Shown here piece by piece: positions 1 through 6,270 of a DNA stretch of 26,427 nucleotides (the first letter of the stretch is position 1; every line of letters begins with the position of its first letter). Source of the stretch: Caryophanales bacterium UBA7476 (GTDB taxonomy: Bacteria > Bacillota_I > Bacilli_A > RF39 > UBA660); contig DLOU01000038.1 in the NCBI GenBank assembly GCA_002477275.1, positions 4,140 to 30,566 of the forward strand. Reading direction: 5' to 3'. A model generated the notes under the pieces. The model had not been told where the DNA came from, did no database searches, and saw nothing but the letters and a program-made list of their open reading frames with translations. Made by a program: the position numbers and the translations under genes.

Positions 1-308
1 TTGGAGTAATATATGATTTATTAATGACAAACTTATTATTCTTTGATGCTATATTATTCTTCATTATAGGAATAATAACAATATATATGAATAAAAATAT
101 AAGAAAAACACATATTTCAAATATAATATCTATTATTTTAATAATTATTATTTATGAATTATTAGAAGCTGTGTTTTTTATAATTCTTAATACTATTAGA
201 ATTAATTTATGTGAATTAATATACTATATAACACATTCACTACTATTAAATATAATTTATGGAGTAATTATTTATAGTATTGAAAAAAATACTTATGAAC
301 TAATATAG
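1..308 (+). CDS. MreD-like rod-shape membrane protein, C-terminal part (5' end outside window)
   Basis: The reading frame is open from the first bases of the window (codons from position 3), so the internal ATG at 24 is probably not the start. The visible part starts with GVIYDLL followed by very hydrophobic stretches (LLFFDAILFFIIGIITIYM, then two more Ile/Leu-rich segments), giving about three membrane helices. The G-x-x-Y-D-L/I-x-x-T-N start followed by a hydrophobic helix resembles the second half of MreD, the membrane partner of MreB/MreC in cell-wall elongation. The next gene encodes an anchored polysaccharide-deacetylase-fold protein, which fits an envelope context. The assignment rests on a short, low-complexity membrane segment, so another small integral membrane protein is possible. 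Confidence 0.55.
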   Translation, partial: GVIYDLLMTNLLFFDAILFFIIGIITIYMNKNIRKTHISNIISIILIIIIYELLEAVFFIILNTIRINLCELIYYITHSLLLNIIYGVIIYSIEKNTYELI

Positions 309-351
309 TTCTTTTTTTTATAAATAATAATATATTTAAATAGGTGAAGAT

Positions 352-1200
352 ATGAAAAAATTATATCCTGTAATACTAAGTTTATTACTTGTATATTTTA
401 GTTTTTATTACACAAATAAAGTTGTAGATATAATTAGAGAAAAAGACCCAATAATGATGAAAATAAAAAAAGAGAAAGATAGTTACGAGATTAAAACAAA
501 AAATGCAAAAATAGATGGAGATAAAATTACACCTGGAAAAAATGGAAAAAAAGTAAACATAAATGAAAGCTTTATTAAAATGAAAAAATTTGGTGAGTAT
601 AATGAAAGTTTATATGTTTTTGATGAAGTTGAGCCAGAAATAAAAGTAGATGATTATTATGATAAATATATAGAAAATGGATTAAAAAACGATAATAAAG
701 TATCACTTGTATTTCATATTAATAGATTTGATAATATAGATAGAATAGTAGATACTATAAATTTAAATGAAGTAAAAGTAACAATGTTTTTAGATGGATT
801 GTTTATAGAAAATAATAGAAAAAAAGTAGAAGAATTAAATGAAGAAGGTCACGAACTTGAACTTTTAAGCTATAATGATTCATTAAAAAAAGAAGAATTT
901 GTTGAAGGATTACATAGTCTTTTTTATATAACTAATAAAACTCCTAAATACTGTTATTCAGAATATGATAATAAAAATGTACTAGAACTTTGTAATAGTC
1001 TAGATATGCATACAATTGTGCCAAGTATAAATGCAAGTAATAATTCATTTAATACAATAAAAAAAAGACTAACTGGTGGTAGCATAATTAGTCTTTCTAA
1101 TGATGATAAGTATTTAAATACAATAATTAATTATATAAAGCAAAGAGGCTATAAGATAGTTACACTTGATGAATTAATAAGTGAAGAATTAGAAAAATAA
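352..1200 (+). CDS. Membrane-anchored NodB/polysaccharide-deacetylase-fold protein, catalytic residues lost
   Basis: The 282-residue protein begins with an N-terminal signal anchor (residues about 4-22), followed by a charged linker and a C-terminal domain (about 117-275) that follows the NodB fold. KVSLVFHINRFDN occupies the place of the usual TFDDG strand, VKVTMFLDGLFIENN matches the vKaTFFl.g..a..n strand, EEGHELELLSYN matches eGheignHtysH, and GSIISLSND...GYKIVTLDEL matches the end of the domain. The metal-binding Asp-Asp and His-x3-His are all replaced, so I infer a non-catalytic relative, exported and membrane-bound, possibly binding cell-wall glycans. The start has an AGGTGA ribosome site at 342-347. 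The stop codon abuts a bidirectional terminator. Confidence 0.7.
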   Translation: MKKLYPVILSLLLVYFSFYYTNKVVDIIREKDPIMMKIKKEKDSYEIKTKNAKIDGDKITPGKNGKKVNINESFIKMKKFGEYNESLYVFDEVEPEIKVDDYYDKYIENGLKNDNKVSLVFHINRFDNIDRIVDTINLNEVKVTMFLDGLFIENNRKKVEELNEEGHELELLSYNDSLKKEEFVEGLHSLFYITNKTPKYCYSEYDNKNVLELCNSLDMHTIVPSINASNNSFNTIKKRLTGGSIISLSNDDKYLNTIINYIKQRGYKIVTLDELISEELEK

Positions 1201-1201
1201 A

Positions 1202-1224
1202 AAAATAGTGAAAACACTATTTTA
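1202..1224. terminator. Bidirectional terminator between convergent genes
   Basis: AAAATAGTG (1202-1210), loop AAAA, CACTATTTT (1215-1223) form a perfect 9-bp stem with A-rich and T-rich flanks. It lies between the converging stops at 1200 and 1217; the minus-strand stop codon is inside the stem. Confidence 0.75.
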
Positions 1225-1621
1225 ATCCTTTATAATTACTATAATTTGAATTTAAATTAATCTCTCCAAATTTAATACCTTCATTTGTAACAGTTATACC
1301 TTTTCTTCTAAGATTATTTAAATAAATTTCTAAATCTCTAGTATTAGATAATAAAGAAGTAATCTTTGTATATATTTCAATTTCAGCAGCTCTAGCAAAA
1401 GGCTTTCTGATTTCCTTAATAACATCATTATTTTGATCTATACTATCTATTAAAACAGCAGTTTGTTTTATATAAGCATCAATATAAGATAATTTATCAA
1501 CAGCACTTATATTTCTAAATTCTTCATCTTGAGAAATTCTAAGAACTTCAGGTCTAACCATTTTTAATAGAGTACTATTACTTAATAATGTGTTCTTTAA
1601 CTCTTTTTTATATTCTGACAT
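1217..1621 (-). CDS. Small helical protein of unknown function
   Basis: I do not recognise this 134-residue protein. It is predicted to be soluble and mainly alpha-helical: residues 1-110 are amphipathic and charged (e.g. AVDKLSYIDAYIKQTAVLID and AAEIEIYTKITSLLSNTRD), followed by a short beta-like tail (KGITVTNEGIKFGEINLN). There is no signal peptide, membrane segment or Cys/His metal motif. A strong ribosome site (GGGGGTGA) lies 4-5 bases before the ATG, and a good promoter with an extended -10 sits upstream, so it is very likely expressed. It is the only minus-strand gene in the first 21 kb and is transcribed divergently from the J-domain gene. Confidence 0.8.
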   Translation of the reverse strand: MSEYKKELKNTLLSNSTLLKMVRPEVLRISQDEEFRNISAVDKLSYIDAYIKQTAVLIDSIDQNNDVIKEIRKPFARAAEIEIYTKITSLLSNTRDLEIYLNNLRRKGITVTNEGIKFGEINLNSNYSNYKGLK

Positions 1622-1654
1622 ATCTTCACCCCCTGTAAGTCAAAAGTTGATGGT

Positions 1655-1683
1655 ATAATACCAAAAAAAGGTTATTAAGTCAA
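1655..1683 (-). promoter_or_regulatory. Promoter of the minus-strand unknown gene
   Basis: Read on the minus strand: TTGACT (complement of 1678-1683), 17-bp spacer, TATTAT (complement of 1655-1660) preceded by TGG, an extended -10. The -10 is the centre of a perfect palindrome, TGGTATAATACCA (1651-1663), so a -10 is legible on both strands. Confidence 0.75.
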
Positions 1684-1690
1684 GGAAAAA

Positions 1691-1719
1691 TTGACAAAAA
1701 CACGATTTTATGATATAAT
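1691..1719 (+). promoter_or_regulatory. Consensus sigma-A promoter of the J-domain gene
   Basis: TTGACA (1691-1696), 17-bp spacer, TATAAT (1714-1719) with TGA directly before the -10 (extended -10). Transcription should start near 1726, followed by the ribosome site AGAGGGGG and the ATG at 1750. Confidence 0.88.
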
Positions 1720-1749
1720 TACCTAGCTTGATTAAAGAGGGGGATTAAT

Positions 1750-2667
1750 ATGTCATTTATTGAAGCAATTAGCATTTTAGATCTAGAAGGAGAGTTTACA
1801 GAACAAGATTTAAAGCGTGCTTATAGAAAGAGTACAAAAGAAAATCATCCAGATATTCATGGAGAAGAAACTGAAGAAGCAATGAAAAAAGTTAATGCAG
1901 CATATGAATTACTTAAAGGTTACGTTGGGATAAGAATTGTACATGAAGAAACAGAAACTAAAAATTCAGAAAAAAGAAAAGTAAATCCATATGAAGAAGA
2001 GATAAGAGCTTTTGCATCAAAACTTGAAATTAGTTATGAACAAGCTATTAATCAATATAATACTTATAGAAATGTACATTCATATGAAGGAAGTATAATT
2101 GATTATTACAATTATATAATTAACACATATTATGTTCATAAAGACGAAATCTTCTCTTTATTTAACCAAATACAGCATTATAATGGTGATATATTTTATA
2201 TAATTGGTATTTATGAAGACAATAATAAAGATAAAAATATAAGTATTGTTGAATGGTTAAAAAGAAAGGTAAAAGTAAAAGCCTTAGCCGATGCATTAGG
2301 AATTACAATTCCATTCTTAAATAAAATATATAAACAAGATGTTATGATTGGATACGACAAAGAATTTCATGAATATATAGATAAATTAGGAAATATAATT
2401 TTACAAGAAGAACAAGGAATTAAACAATTTAAAACAATATTAGATGAATATATAACAAAAAAATTAGATAAAAAAGAAGATAAGAGATTATTTATAGATT
2501 TCCTAGATTATAAAATGTTAACATTAAAATATAATACTGATGGAGAAGGAATACTATTTAAGATGTTTGAAATTGCAAAAAAAGAAGATAGTAGTATTTC
2601 ATTCTATGAATATATTTGCTCTTTAATGGGTGAATATGACGACGAAAAAAAATATTCTAAAAAATAG
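1750..2667 (+). CDS. J-domain (DnaJ-like) co-chaperone with unknown C-terminal region
   Basis: Residues about 1-58 form a J domain: a helix with LKRAYRKSTKE, the HPD signature at residues 33-35, then helix III with VNAAYELLKGY. J domains stimulate the ATPase of DnaK-type Hsp70 proteins, and the HPD triad is essential for this. The remaining roughly 245 residues have no Gly/Phe-rich linker, no CxxCxGxG zinc repeats and no recognisable DnaJ C-terminal domains, so this is not canonical DnaJ but a J protein with a private, helical, Tyr/Lys-rich client or targeting region. The ribosome site is AGAGGGGG. It lies 19 bases before the GNAT gene and is probably co-transcribed with it. Confidence 0.85.
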   Translation: MSFIEAISILDLEGEFTEQDLKRAYRKSTKENHPDIHGEETEEAMKKVNAAYELLKGYVGIRIVHEETETKNSEKRKVNPYEEEIRAFASKLEISYEQAINQYNTYRNVHSYEGSIIDYYNYIINTYYVHKDEIFSLFNQIQHYNGDIFYIIGIYEDNNKDKNISIVEWLKRKVKVKALADALGITIPFLNKIYKQDVMIGYDKEFHEYIDKLGNIILQEEQGIKQFKTILDEYITKKLDKKEDKRLFIDFLDYKMLTLKYNTDGEGILFKMFEIAKKEDSSISFYEYICSLMGEYDDEKKYSKK

Positions 2668-2686
2668 TCAGTAAAAGAGTGATATT

Positions 2687-3250
2687 ATGATAGAAGAATT
2701 AGAAAAAAAACTACAAATATTGCAAGAAAAAAGAAGAAGATTAGAAGAAAAAAAGTACGAAGTTGATGATGACTACTTAGAAATAGAATGTATCTATTAT
2801 GAAATAGATAGATTAATTGAAGAATCACTTTCTATAAAAAGAAAAATATATCTTTTAAAAGCTCCATGTATAGAAGGAGAAAATGTTGATATTAGAGAAT
2901 TAACAAAAAACAAAAGCACAAACTATTATATATATCTTCATGGAACAGATACAATAATAGGAGAAATATCTTATAGAGGATATCACATAAGAAAAACACT
3001 TGGAGATATAGGATATGAAATTTATGAAGAATATCGAGGAAATGGATATGCATATGAAGCTTTATGCCTTCTTGGTGGAAAGTTAAAAGAAGATGACATT
3101 GATGACTTCTGGATATCAACAACTATAGATAATATTCCATCTAAAAAAACAATAGAAAAATATGGTGGAGAGTTATTTGATAGAGAAGATAATATAATAA
3201 CTTATTCATGTAAAACTAAGAAATTAGAAAACAAAAGAAAGAATATGTAG
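2687..3250 (+). CDS. GNAT-family N-acetyltransferase with N-terminal coiled coil
   Basis: Residues 1-57 are a heptad-like, strongly charged helix (EELEKKLQILQEKRRRLEEKK), probably a coiled coil for dimerisation or partner binding. Residues about 68-180 look like a GNAT acetyltransferase: a beta hairpin (YIYLHGTDTIIGEISY), the strand GDIGYEIYEEY leading into RGNGYA (117-122), the acetyl-CoA pyrophosphate loop of the Q/RxxGxG/A type, and motif B with N149-IPSKKTIEKYGG. The acceptor substrate cannot be deduced; ribosomal-protein N-acetylation (RimJ/RimL-like) is possible. It probably shares the promoter of the upstream J-domain gene. The start has the weak ribosome site AGAGTGAT. Confidence 0.8.
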   Translation: MIEELEKKLQILQEKRRRLEEKKYEVDDDYLEIECIYYEIDRLIEESLSIKRKIYLLKAPCIEGENVDIRELTKNKSTNYYIYLHGTDTIIGEISYRGYHIRKTLGDIGYEIYEEYRGNGYAYEALCLLGGKLKEDDIDDFWISTTIDNIPSKKTIEKYGGELFDREDNIITYSCKTKKLENKRKNM

Positions 3251-3263
3251 CTTTCTTTTTTTT
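3233..3263 (+). terminator. AT-rich terminator at the end of the GNAT gene
   Basis: AAAAGAAAG (3233-3241) can pair with CTTTCTTTT (3251-3259) around a 9-base loop holding the stop codon, followed by further Ts. The stem is AT-rich and directly abuts the -35 of the His-leader promoter, so strength is uncertain. Confidence 0.5.
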
Positions 3264-3290
3264 GACATAAAAATGGATTTATGCTATAAT
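3262..3290 (+). promoter_or_regulatory. Consensus promoter of the His-leader operon
   Basis: TTGACA (3262-3267), 17-bp spacer, TATAAT (3285-3290) with TGC directly upstream (extended -10). This is one of the two best promoters in the window. The predicted start near 3297 leaves about 19 bases before the leader-peptide ATG. Confidence 0.9.
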
Positions 3291-3315
3291 CTGTCTAACG
3301 AAGGAGGAGATTATT

Positions 3316-3378
3316 ATGTTAAACATATTTAATTTTAATCATCATCATAATAGTCTGCACTTGCTAATACGACATTAA
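3316..3378 (+). CDS. Histidine-rich leader peptide (attenuator peptide)
   Basis: This 20-codon frame reads MLNIFNFNHHHNSLHLLIRH and stops with TAA. It is preceded by AAGGAGGAG (3301-3309), the strongest kind of Shine-Dalgarno site, about 6 bases before the ATG and directly after a consensus promoter. Five of 20 residues are His (codons 9-11, 15 and 20). Consecutive regulatory amino-acid codons are the mark of transcription-attenuation leaders such as the enterobacterial his leader, and the operon here ends with a histidyl-tRNA synthetase gene. The codon-15 CAC lies inside the first arm of the downstream RNA switch. The stop codon is 11 bases before the arm that must stay free when the ribosome completes translation. 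Regulation is inferred from geometry; the reading frame, promoter and stems are directly visible. Confidence 0.85.
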   Translation: MLNIFNFNHHHNSLHLLIRH

Positions 3379-3494
3379 AATTTGTTGTGAATGCAAGTGC
3401 TGTTTGTAGTGCTTGTATTTACTATAATTTACTATTATGTCTAATATAATAAAAGAGTTATAAGTCATACAGGTACTACTTGTATGGCTTTTTT
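3357..3494 (+). promoter_or_regulatory. Transcription attenuator with alternative stems (His-responsive, predicted)
   Basis: Four mutually exclusive pairings are visible. A: 3357-3364 with 3393-3400, 8 perfect pairs (GCACTTGC/GCAAGTGC). B: 3390-3400 with 3409-3419, 11 pairs including three G-U. C (antiterminator): 3406-3418 with 3467-3479, 13 continuous pairs including two G-U. D (terminator): 3462-3473 with 3479-3490, 12 pairs plus a T run. A excludes B, B excludes C, C excludes D. A ribosome stalled at the first His codon of the HHH run (3340) should reach only to about 3352, leaving A free to form, so C forms and transcription continues. A ribosome at the stop codon covers the first arm of A, so B and then D form. 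The predicted outcome is expression when charged tRNA-His is scarce. No T-box sequence is present. Confidence 0.8.
3462..3494 (+). terminator. Intrinsic terminator of the His attenuator
   Basis: AAGTCATACAGG (3462-3473), loop TACTA, CTTGTATGGCTT (3479-3490), then a T run to 3494. It stands 26 bases before the first structural gene, so it must be bypassed for the operon to be expressed. Confidence 0.88.
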
Positions 3495-3520
3495 ATATTT
3501 AAAAATTAAGGAGGATTAAA

Positions 3521-4400
3521 ATGAAAGAATTAAAAGAAAAAATAGTATTTAGTAATGATATAAAAGAAATAATAGACGGAAAGAATGCATTTGACTATAA
3601 TTACAATGTTAAGTTAGAAGACAAAGTATTTGAAGATTTAAGAAAAAGTTTTAAAGAAGAAGTAGAAAAAATATTTAATGATGTAAGAATAATTACAGAA
3701 GATGAAATGAGAAAGGTTAATAATATTATATCGGGAGATTATCCCCATTGTATCTTTAGATAAAATATTTACAAGAAATAAAAATATTTATTATATAGAT
3801 TGTACAAGATTAGAAAATAGTAATGAATTAATACCAAGAATGAATATAAGTATACCTAAACAAATAGAATTAATATCAAAAAGTATAGATAAAAGAGAAA
3901 TAATACTTGTTGATGATGTAGTTTTTTCAGGAAGTGTATTAAGAAAAATAATTAAATTATTTGAATTATATGGTGTAAAAGTAGTAAAAATAGTTTCATC
4001 AATATCTACGAAAGAAGGTTATGAATATTTTAATAAAACTTTAGAAAAAGGAATAGAAACAAATTATTTATTAGGAGAAAAAAATATAGACCAAATATGT
4101 GAAAGAGATTTCTACTTTGGAATATGTGGTTCGGGAATAATGAAAGAAAAAGATGGAGAGTACTTTAAAGCACCATATTTTAAACCATTTGGTGATCCAT
4201 GTGAAAGAGCATCTATTCCAAAAGAATTTGAAATAAGTTTTTCTAAATCTTGTTTAGAAAGAAGTATTTATTTATGGGAAGAAATAGATAGGAAGAGAAA
4301 TGAAAAGACAATAATAAAAGATTTAAGAGAAAAAATTATTAACACAGATGAAAATGAAGAAGTAGTAAAAACATTAAAAAAGGAGTTAAGAAGATTATGA
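3521..4400 (+). pseudogene. Phosphoribosyltransferase-like protein, reading frame split by a +1 shift
   Basis: The first frame (3521-3763, 80 codons, ideal AAGGAGG ribosome site) stops soon after GDYP. The next frame is open across the join and continues to 4400; its own first ATG (3840) lacks a good ribosome site. Joining them by skipping one base at TAT CCC C (3740-3746) gives GDYP-IVSLDKIF and a continuous protein of about 292 residues. The second part holds EIILVDDVVFSGSVLR, a type I phosphoribosyltransferase PRPP-binding motif (two acidic residues, then a small-residue loop). Downstream are FYFGICGSG, PFGDPCERASIP and a helical tail. Known members transfer ribose-5-phosphate between PRPP and a base; the substrate here is unknown. 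Three explanations remain: a recent mutation, a sequencing error in the C run, or programmed +1 frameshifting. It overlaps the next gene by ATGA. Confidence 0.75.
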
Positions 4401-4945
4401 GAAAATTACAAATAGGAGTAATGGGATCAGCCGCTGATCTTAATTATAAAAATGAAGTAGTAAAGTTTGCAAAGAAAATAGGAAAATTAATAGCACTATC
4501 TAATAATATATTAGTATATGGAGCAGAAATAGAGTATTCATCATTATCAACTGAAGCCGCCAAAGAATGCTCTAAAAATGGAGGTATAACAGTAGGAATA
4601 GCGCCATCTAAAAATAGAAAAATATATGGTGATTATAGGCCAGATGTTTTAATCAGTTCTGGAATGGAAATGGGAGGAGGAAGAGAACTTGCCCTTGTTC
4701 TCTCATGTGATGTAATAATAGCTATTGCTGGAGGAAGTGGAACATTAACGGAGATGGTCATTGCTTATCAAAGAGGAATACCAATAATAACAATATCAAA
4801 GTTTGGTGGTTGGTCAGAAAAGCTATCAGATTCGTACTTTGATGATAGAAAAAGATTAAAATGTATTACTGCAACAACTGAAGAAGAAGCAGTAGAAATA
4901 GCAATAGAGGAAGGAGAAAAGTATTATGAAAATAATGAACGTTAA
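4397..4945 (+). CDS. SLOG/LOG-like Rossmann nucleotide-binding protein (TIGR00725-like)
   Basis: A 182-residue single-domain protein with a Rossmann-like layout: first strand LQIGVMGSAA, then VYGAEIEYS..AAKECSKNGG, the central GMEMGGGRE (89-97), and AGGSGTLTEM (111-120), the equivalent of the PGGxGTxxE motif of LOG/lysine-decarboxylase-like proteins. It most resembles the short TIGR00725 group rather than plant-type LONELY GUY cytokinin enzymes. Members of the superfamily bind nucleotides or cleave the base-ribose bond of nucleoside monophosphates. The Pro of PGG is Ala here. The ATG overlaps the previous stop (ATGA) and the end overlaps hisS by 20 bases, so it is translationally coupled between a PRTase-like protein and HisRS. 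A link to nucleotide or PRPP chemistry is inference. Confidence 0.8.
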   Translation: MRKLQIGVMGSAADLNYKNEVVKFAKKIGKLIALSNNILVYGAEIEYSSLSTEAAKECSKNGGITVGIAPSKNRKIYGDYRPDVLISSGMEMGGGRELALVLSCDVIIAIAGGSGTLTEMVIAYQRGIPIITISKFGGWSEKLSDSYFDDRKRLKCITATTEEEAVEIAIEEGEKYYENNER

Positions 4946-6215
4946 AGGATGTTTTGACTATATGCCAGAAGATAATAATATAAGAAACTATATAGTTGAA
5001 ACGTTAAAAGAAGTATTTGAAAAATATGGATATAAATCAATTGAAACACCAATTATTAATTATTACGATATGCTAAGTGATAAGTATAGTGAAGAAAATG
5101 ACTTATTAAAAGAAATATATAAATTAACAGACCAAGGAGAAAGAAATTTAGGATTAAGATATGATTTAACTGTTCCATTTGCAAAATTCATCGCAGTAAA
5201 TAAAAATAGTTTATCGCTACCATTTAAAAGATATGAAATAGCTAAAGTATTTAGAGATGGACCAGTAAAAAAAGGAAGAGATAGAGAATTTACTCAATGT
5301 GATGTAGATGTTGTAGGTATTGATGGAAGAATAGTTGAGGCAGAATTACTCACCCTTTACATTGAAGCATTTGAAAAGCTTGGAATTGATATAATTATTA
5401 AATACAACAATAGAAAACTAATGAAAGGATTAATTATTGATGTAGTAGGTAATGAAAAAAATTTAGAAGAGATAACAACTATAATTGATAAGTTAGAAAA
5501 GAAAACTAAAGAAGAACTAATAGAAGAATTAAGTAATTATGAAGTTACCAAAAAGCAATCAGAAAAACTTCTAAATTTATTTAATCTTTCTTTAGAAGAA
5601 CTAGAGAAAAAATATAAAGATAAGAAAAATAATTATATTAAAGAAGGATTAAAAGAACTAAAAGAAATAGAATTTTTAATTAAAAAGTTAAAAATAGAAG
5701 ACAAATGCAAATTAACTCTTAGTTTAGCACGTGGACAAAATTATTATACAGGAATCGTATTTGAAGTATACGATAAAGAAAAAATAGTAACATCAAGTAT
5801 AGGTGGCGGTGGAAGATATGACAACATGATAACAAACTATATAAATGATGAAAATAAATATCCAGCAGTAGGAATAAGTTTTGGTCTTTCATCAATATAT
5901 GAAATATTAAAAGAAAAAGAAAAATTAAATAGTAAAAGTAATATTGATATAGTAATATTATCAATTGATAGTGATATAGAGTCACTCCTTTTAGCAACCA
6001 ATTTAAGAAAACTAAATTATAGAGTGGACATAGATATTTCAGATAGAAAATTAAAAAAGAAAATAGAGAAAGCAGACAAAGAAAAAATAAAATATATAAT
6101 TCCTTTAGGTCAAGATGAAGCAAAAAGCAAAAAAATTGAATTAAAAAATTTAGAGACAAAAGAAATATATGAATTAAATATTAATAAATTAGAAGAATTA
6201 AAAAAGATAATTTAA
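4926..6215 (+). CDS. hisS: Histidyl-tRNA synthetase (HisRS)
   Basis: This class II aminoacyl-tRNA synthetase has 429 residues, a normal HisRS length. Seen in order: motif 1 (ETPIINYYD, 40-48), GLRYDLTVPFAKFIA (76-90), motif 2 with KRYEIAKVFRDGP and RDREFTQCDVDVVG (to 131), an insertion domain, the histidine-binding loop ARGQNYYTG (268-276), motif 3 with GGGGRYDN (293-300) and GISFGLSSI, and a complete C-terminal anticodon-binding domain (about 337-429). The last domain argues against HisZ, which lacks it. Two odd points: motif 2 (YDLTVP, QCDVDVVG) is closer to archaeal/eukaryotic-type HisRS than to E. coli HisRS, and the usual RGLDYYTG loop reads RGQNYYTG. The start at 4926 has AGGAAGGAG upstream; an ATG at 4935 is too far from it. 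It is the last gene of the His-leader operon. Confidence 0.9.
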   Translation: MKIMNVKGCFDYMPEDNNIRNYIVETLKEVFEKYGYKSIETPIINYYDMLSDKYSEENDLLKEIYKLTDQGERNLGLRYDLTVPFAKFIAVNKNSLSLPFKRYEIAKVFRDGPVKKGRDREFTQCDVDVVGIDGRIVEAELLTLYIEAFEKLGIDIIIKYNNRKLMKGLIIDVVGNEKNLEEITTIIDKLEKKTKEELIEELSNYEVTKKQSEKLLNLFNLSLEELEKKYKDKKNNYIKEGLKELKEIEFLIKKLKIEDKCKLTLSLARGQNYYTGIVFEVYDKEKIVTSSIGGGGRYDNMITNYINDENKYPAVGISFGLSSIYEILKEKEKLNSKSNIDIVILSIDSDIESLLLATNLRKLNYRVDIDISDRKLKKKIEKADKEKIKYIIPLGQDEAKSKKIELKNLETKEIYELNINKLEELKKII

Positions 6216-6217
6216 TC

Positions 6218-6246
6218 TTGCATTATAAAACCATATAAGCTATATT
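6218..6246 (+). promoter_or_regulatory. Candidate promoter of the transglutaminase-like gene
   Basis: TTGCAT (6218-6223), 17-bp spacer, TATATT (6241-6246), 24 bases before the ATG. No terminator is visible between hisS and this gene, so read-through from the His operon is also possible. Confidence 0.5.
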
Positions 6247-6270
6247 AACTAAATAGATAGTGGTGATTTT

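Noticed and set aside
2892..3122. Minus-strand ORF inside the GNAT gene, and similar minus-strand ORFs inside hisS, topA, pyrG, secDF, rel and lepA
   Set aside because: They are Leu/Phe/Ser-rich shadows of A-rich coding sequence, without ribosome sites, promoters or recognisable motifs.
3291..3520. T-box riboswitch for the hisS operon
   Set aside because: The leader is only about 200 bases, lacks the conserved T-box sequence (AGGGUGGnACCGCG type), and the His codons lie in a frame with a perfect ribosome site and stop codon.
3840..4400. Independent gene starting at the ATG at 3840
   Set aside because: No Shine-Dalgarno site precedes it, and its frame is open upstream to the join with 3521-3763; it is the second part of one split gene.
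4926..6215. HisZ (ATP-phosphoribosyltransferase regulatory subunit) instead of HisRS
   Set aside because: A complete C-terminal anticodon-binding domain and class II motifs are present, and no hisG or other his biosynthesis gene is nearby.
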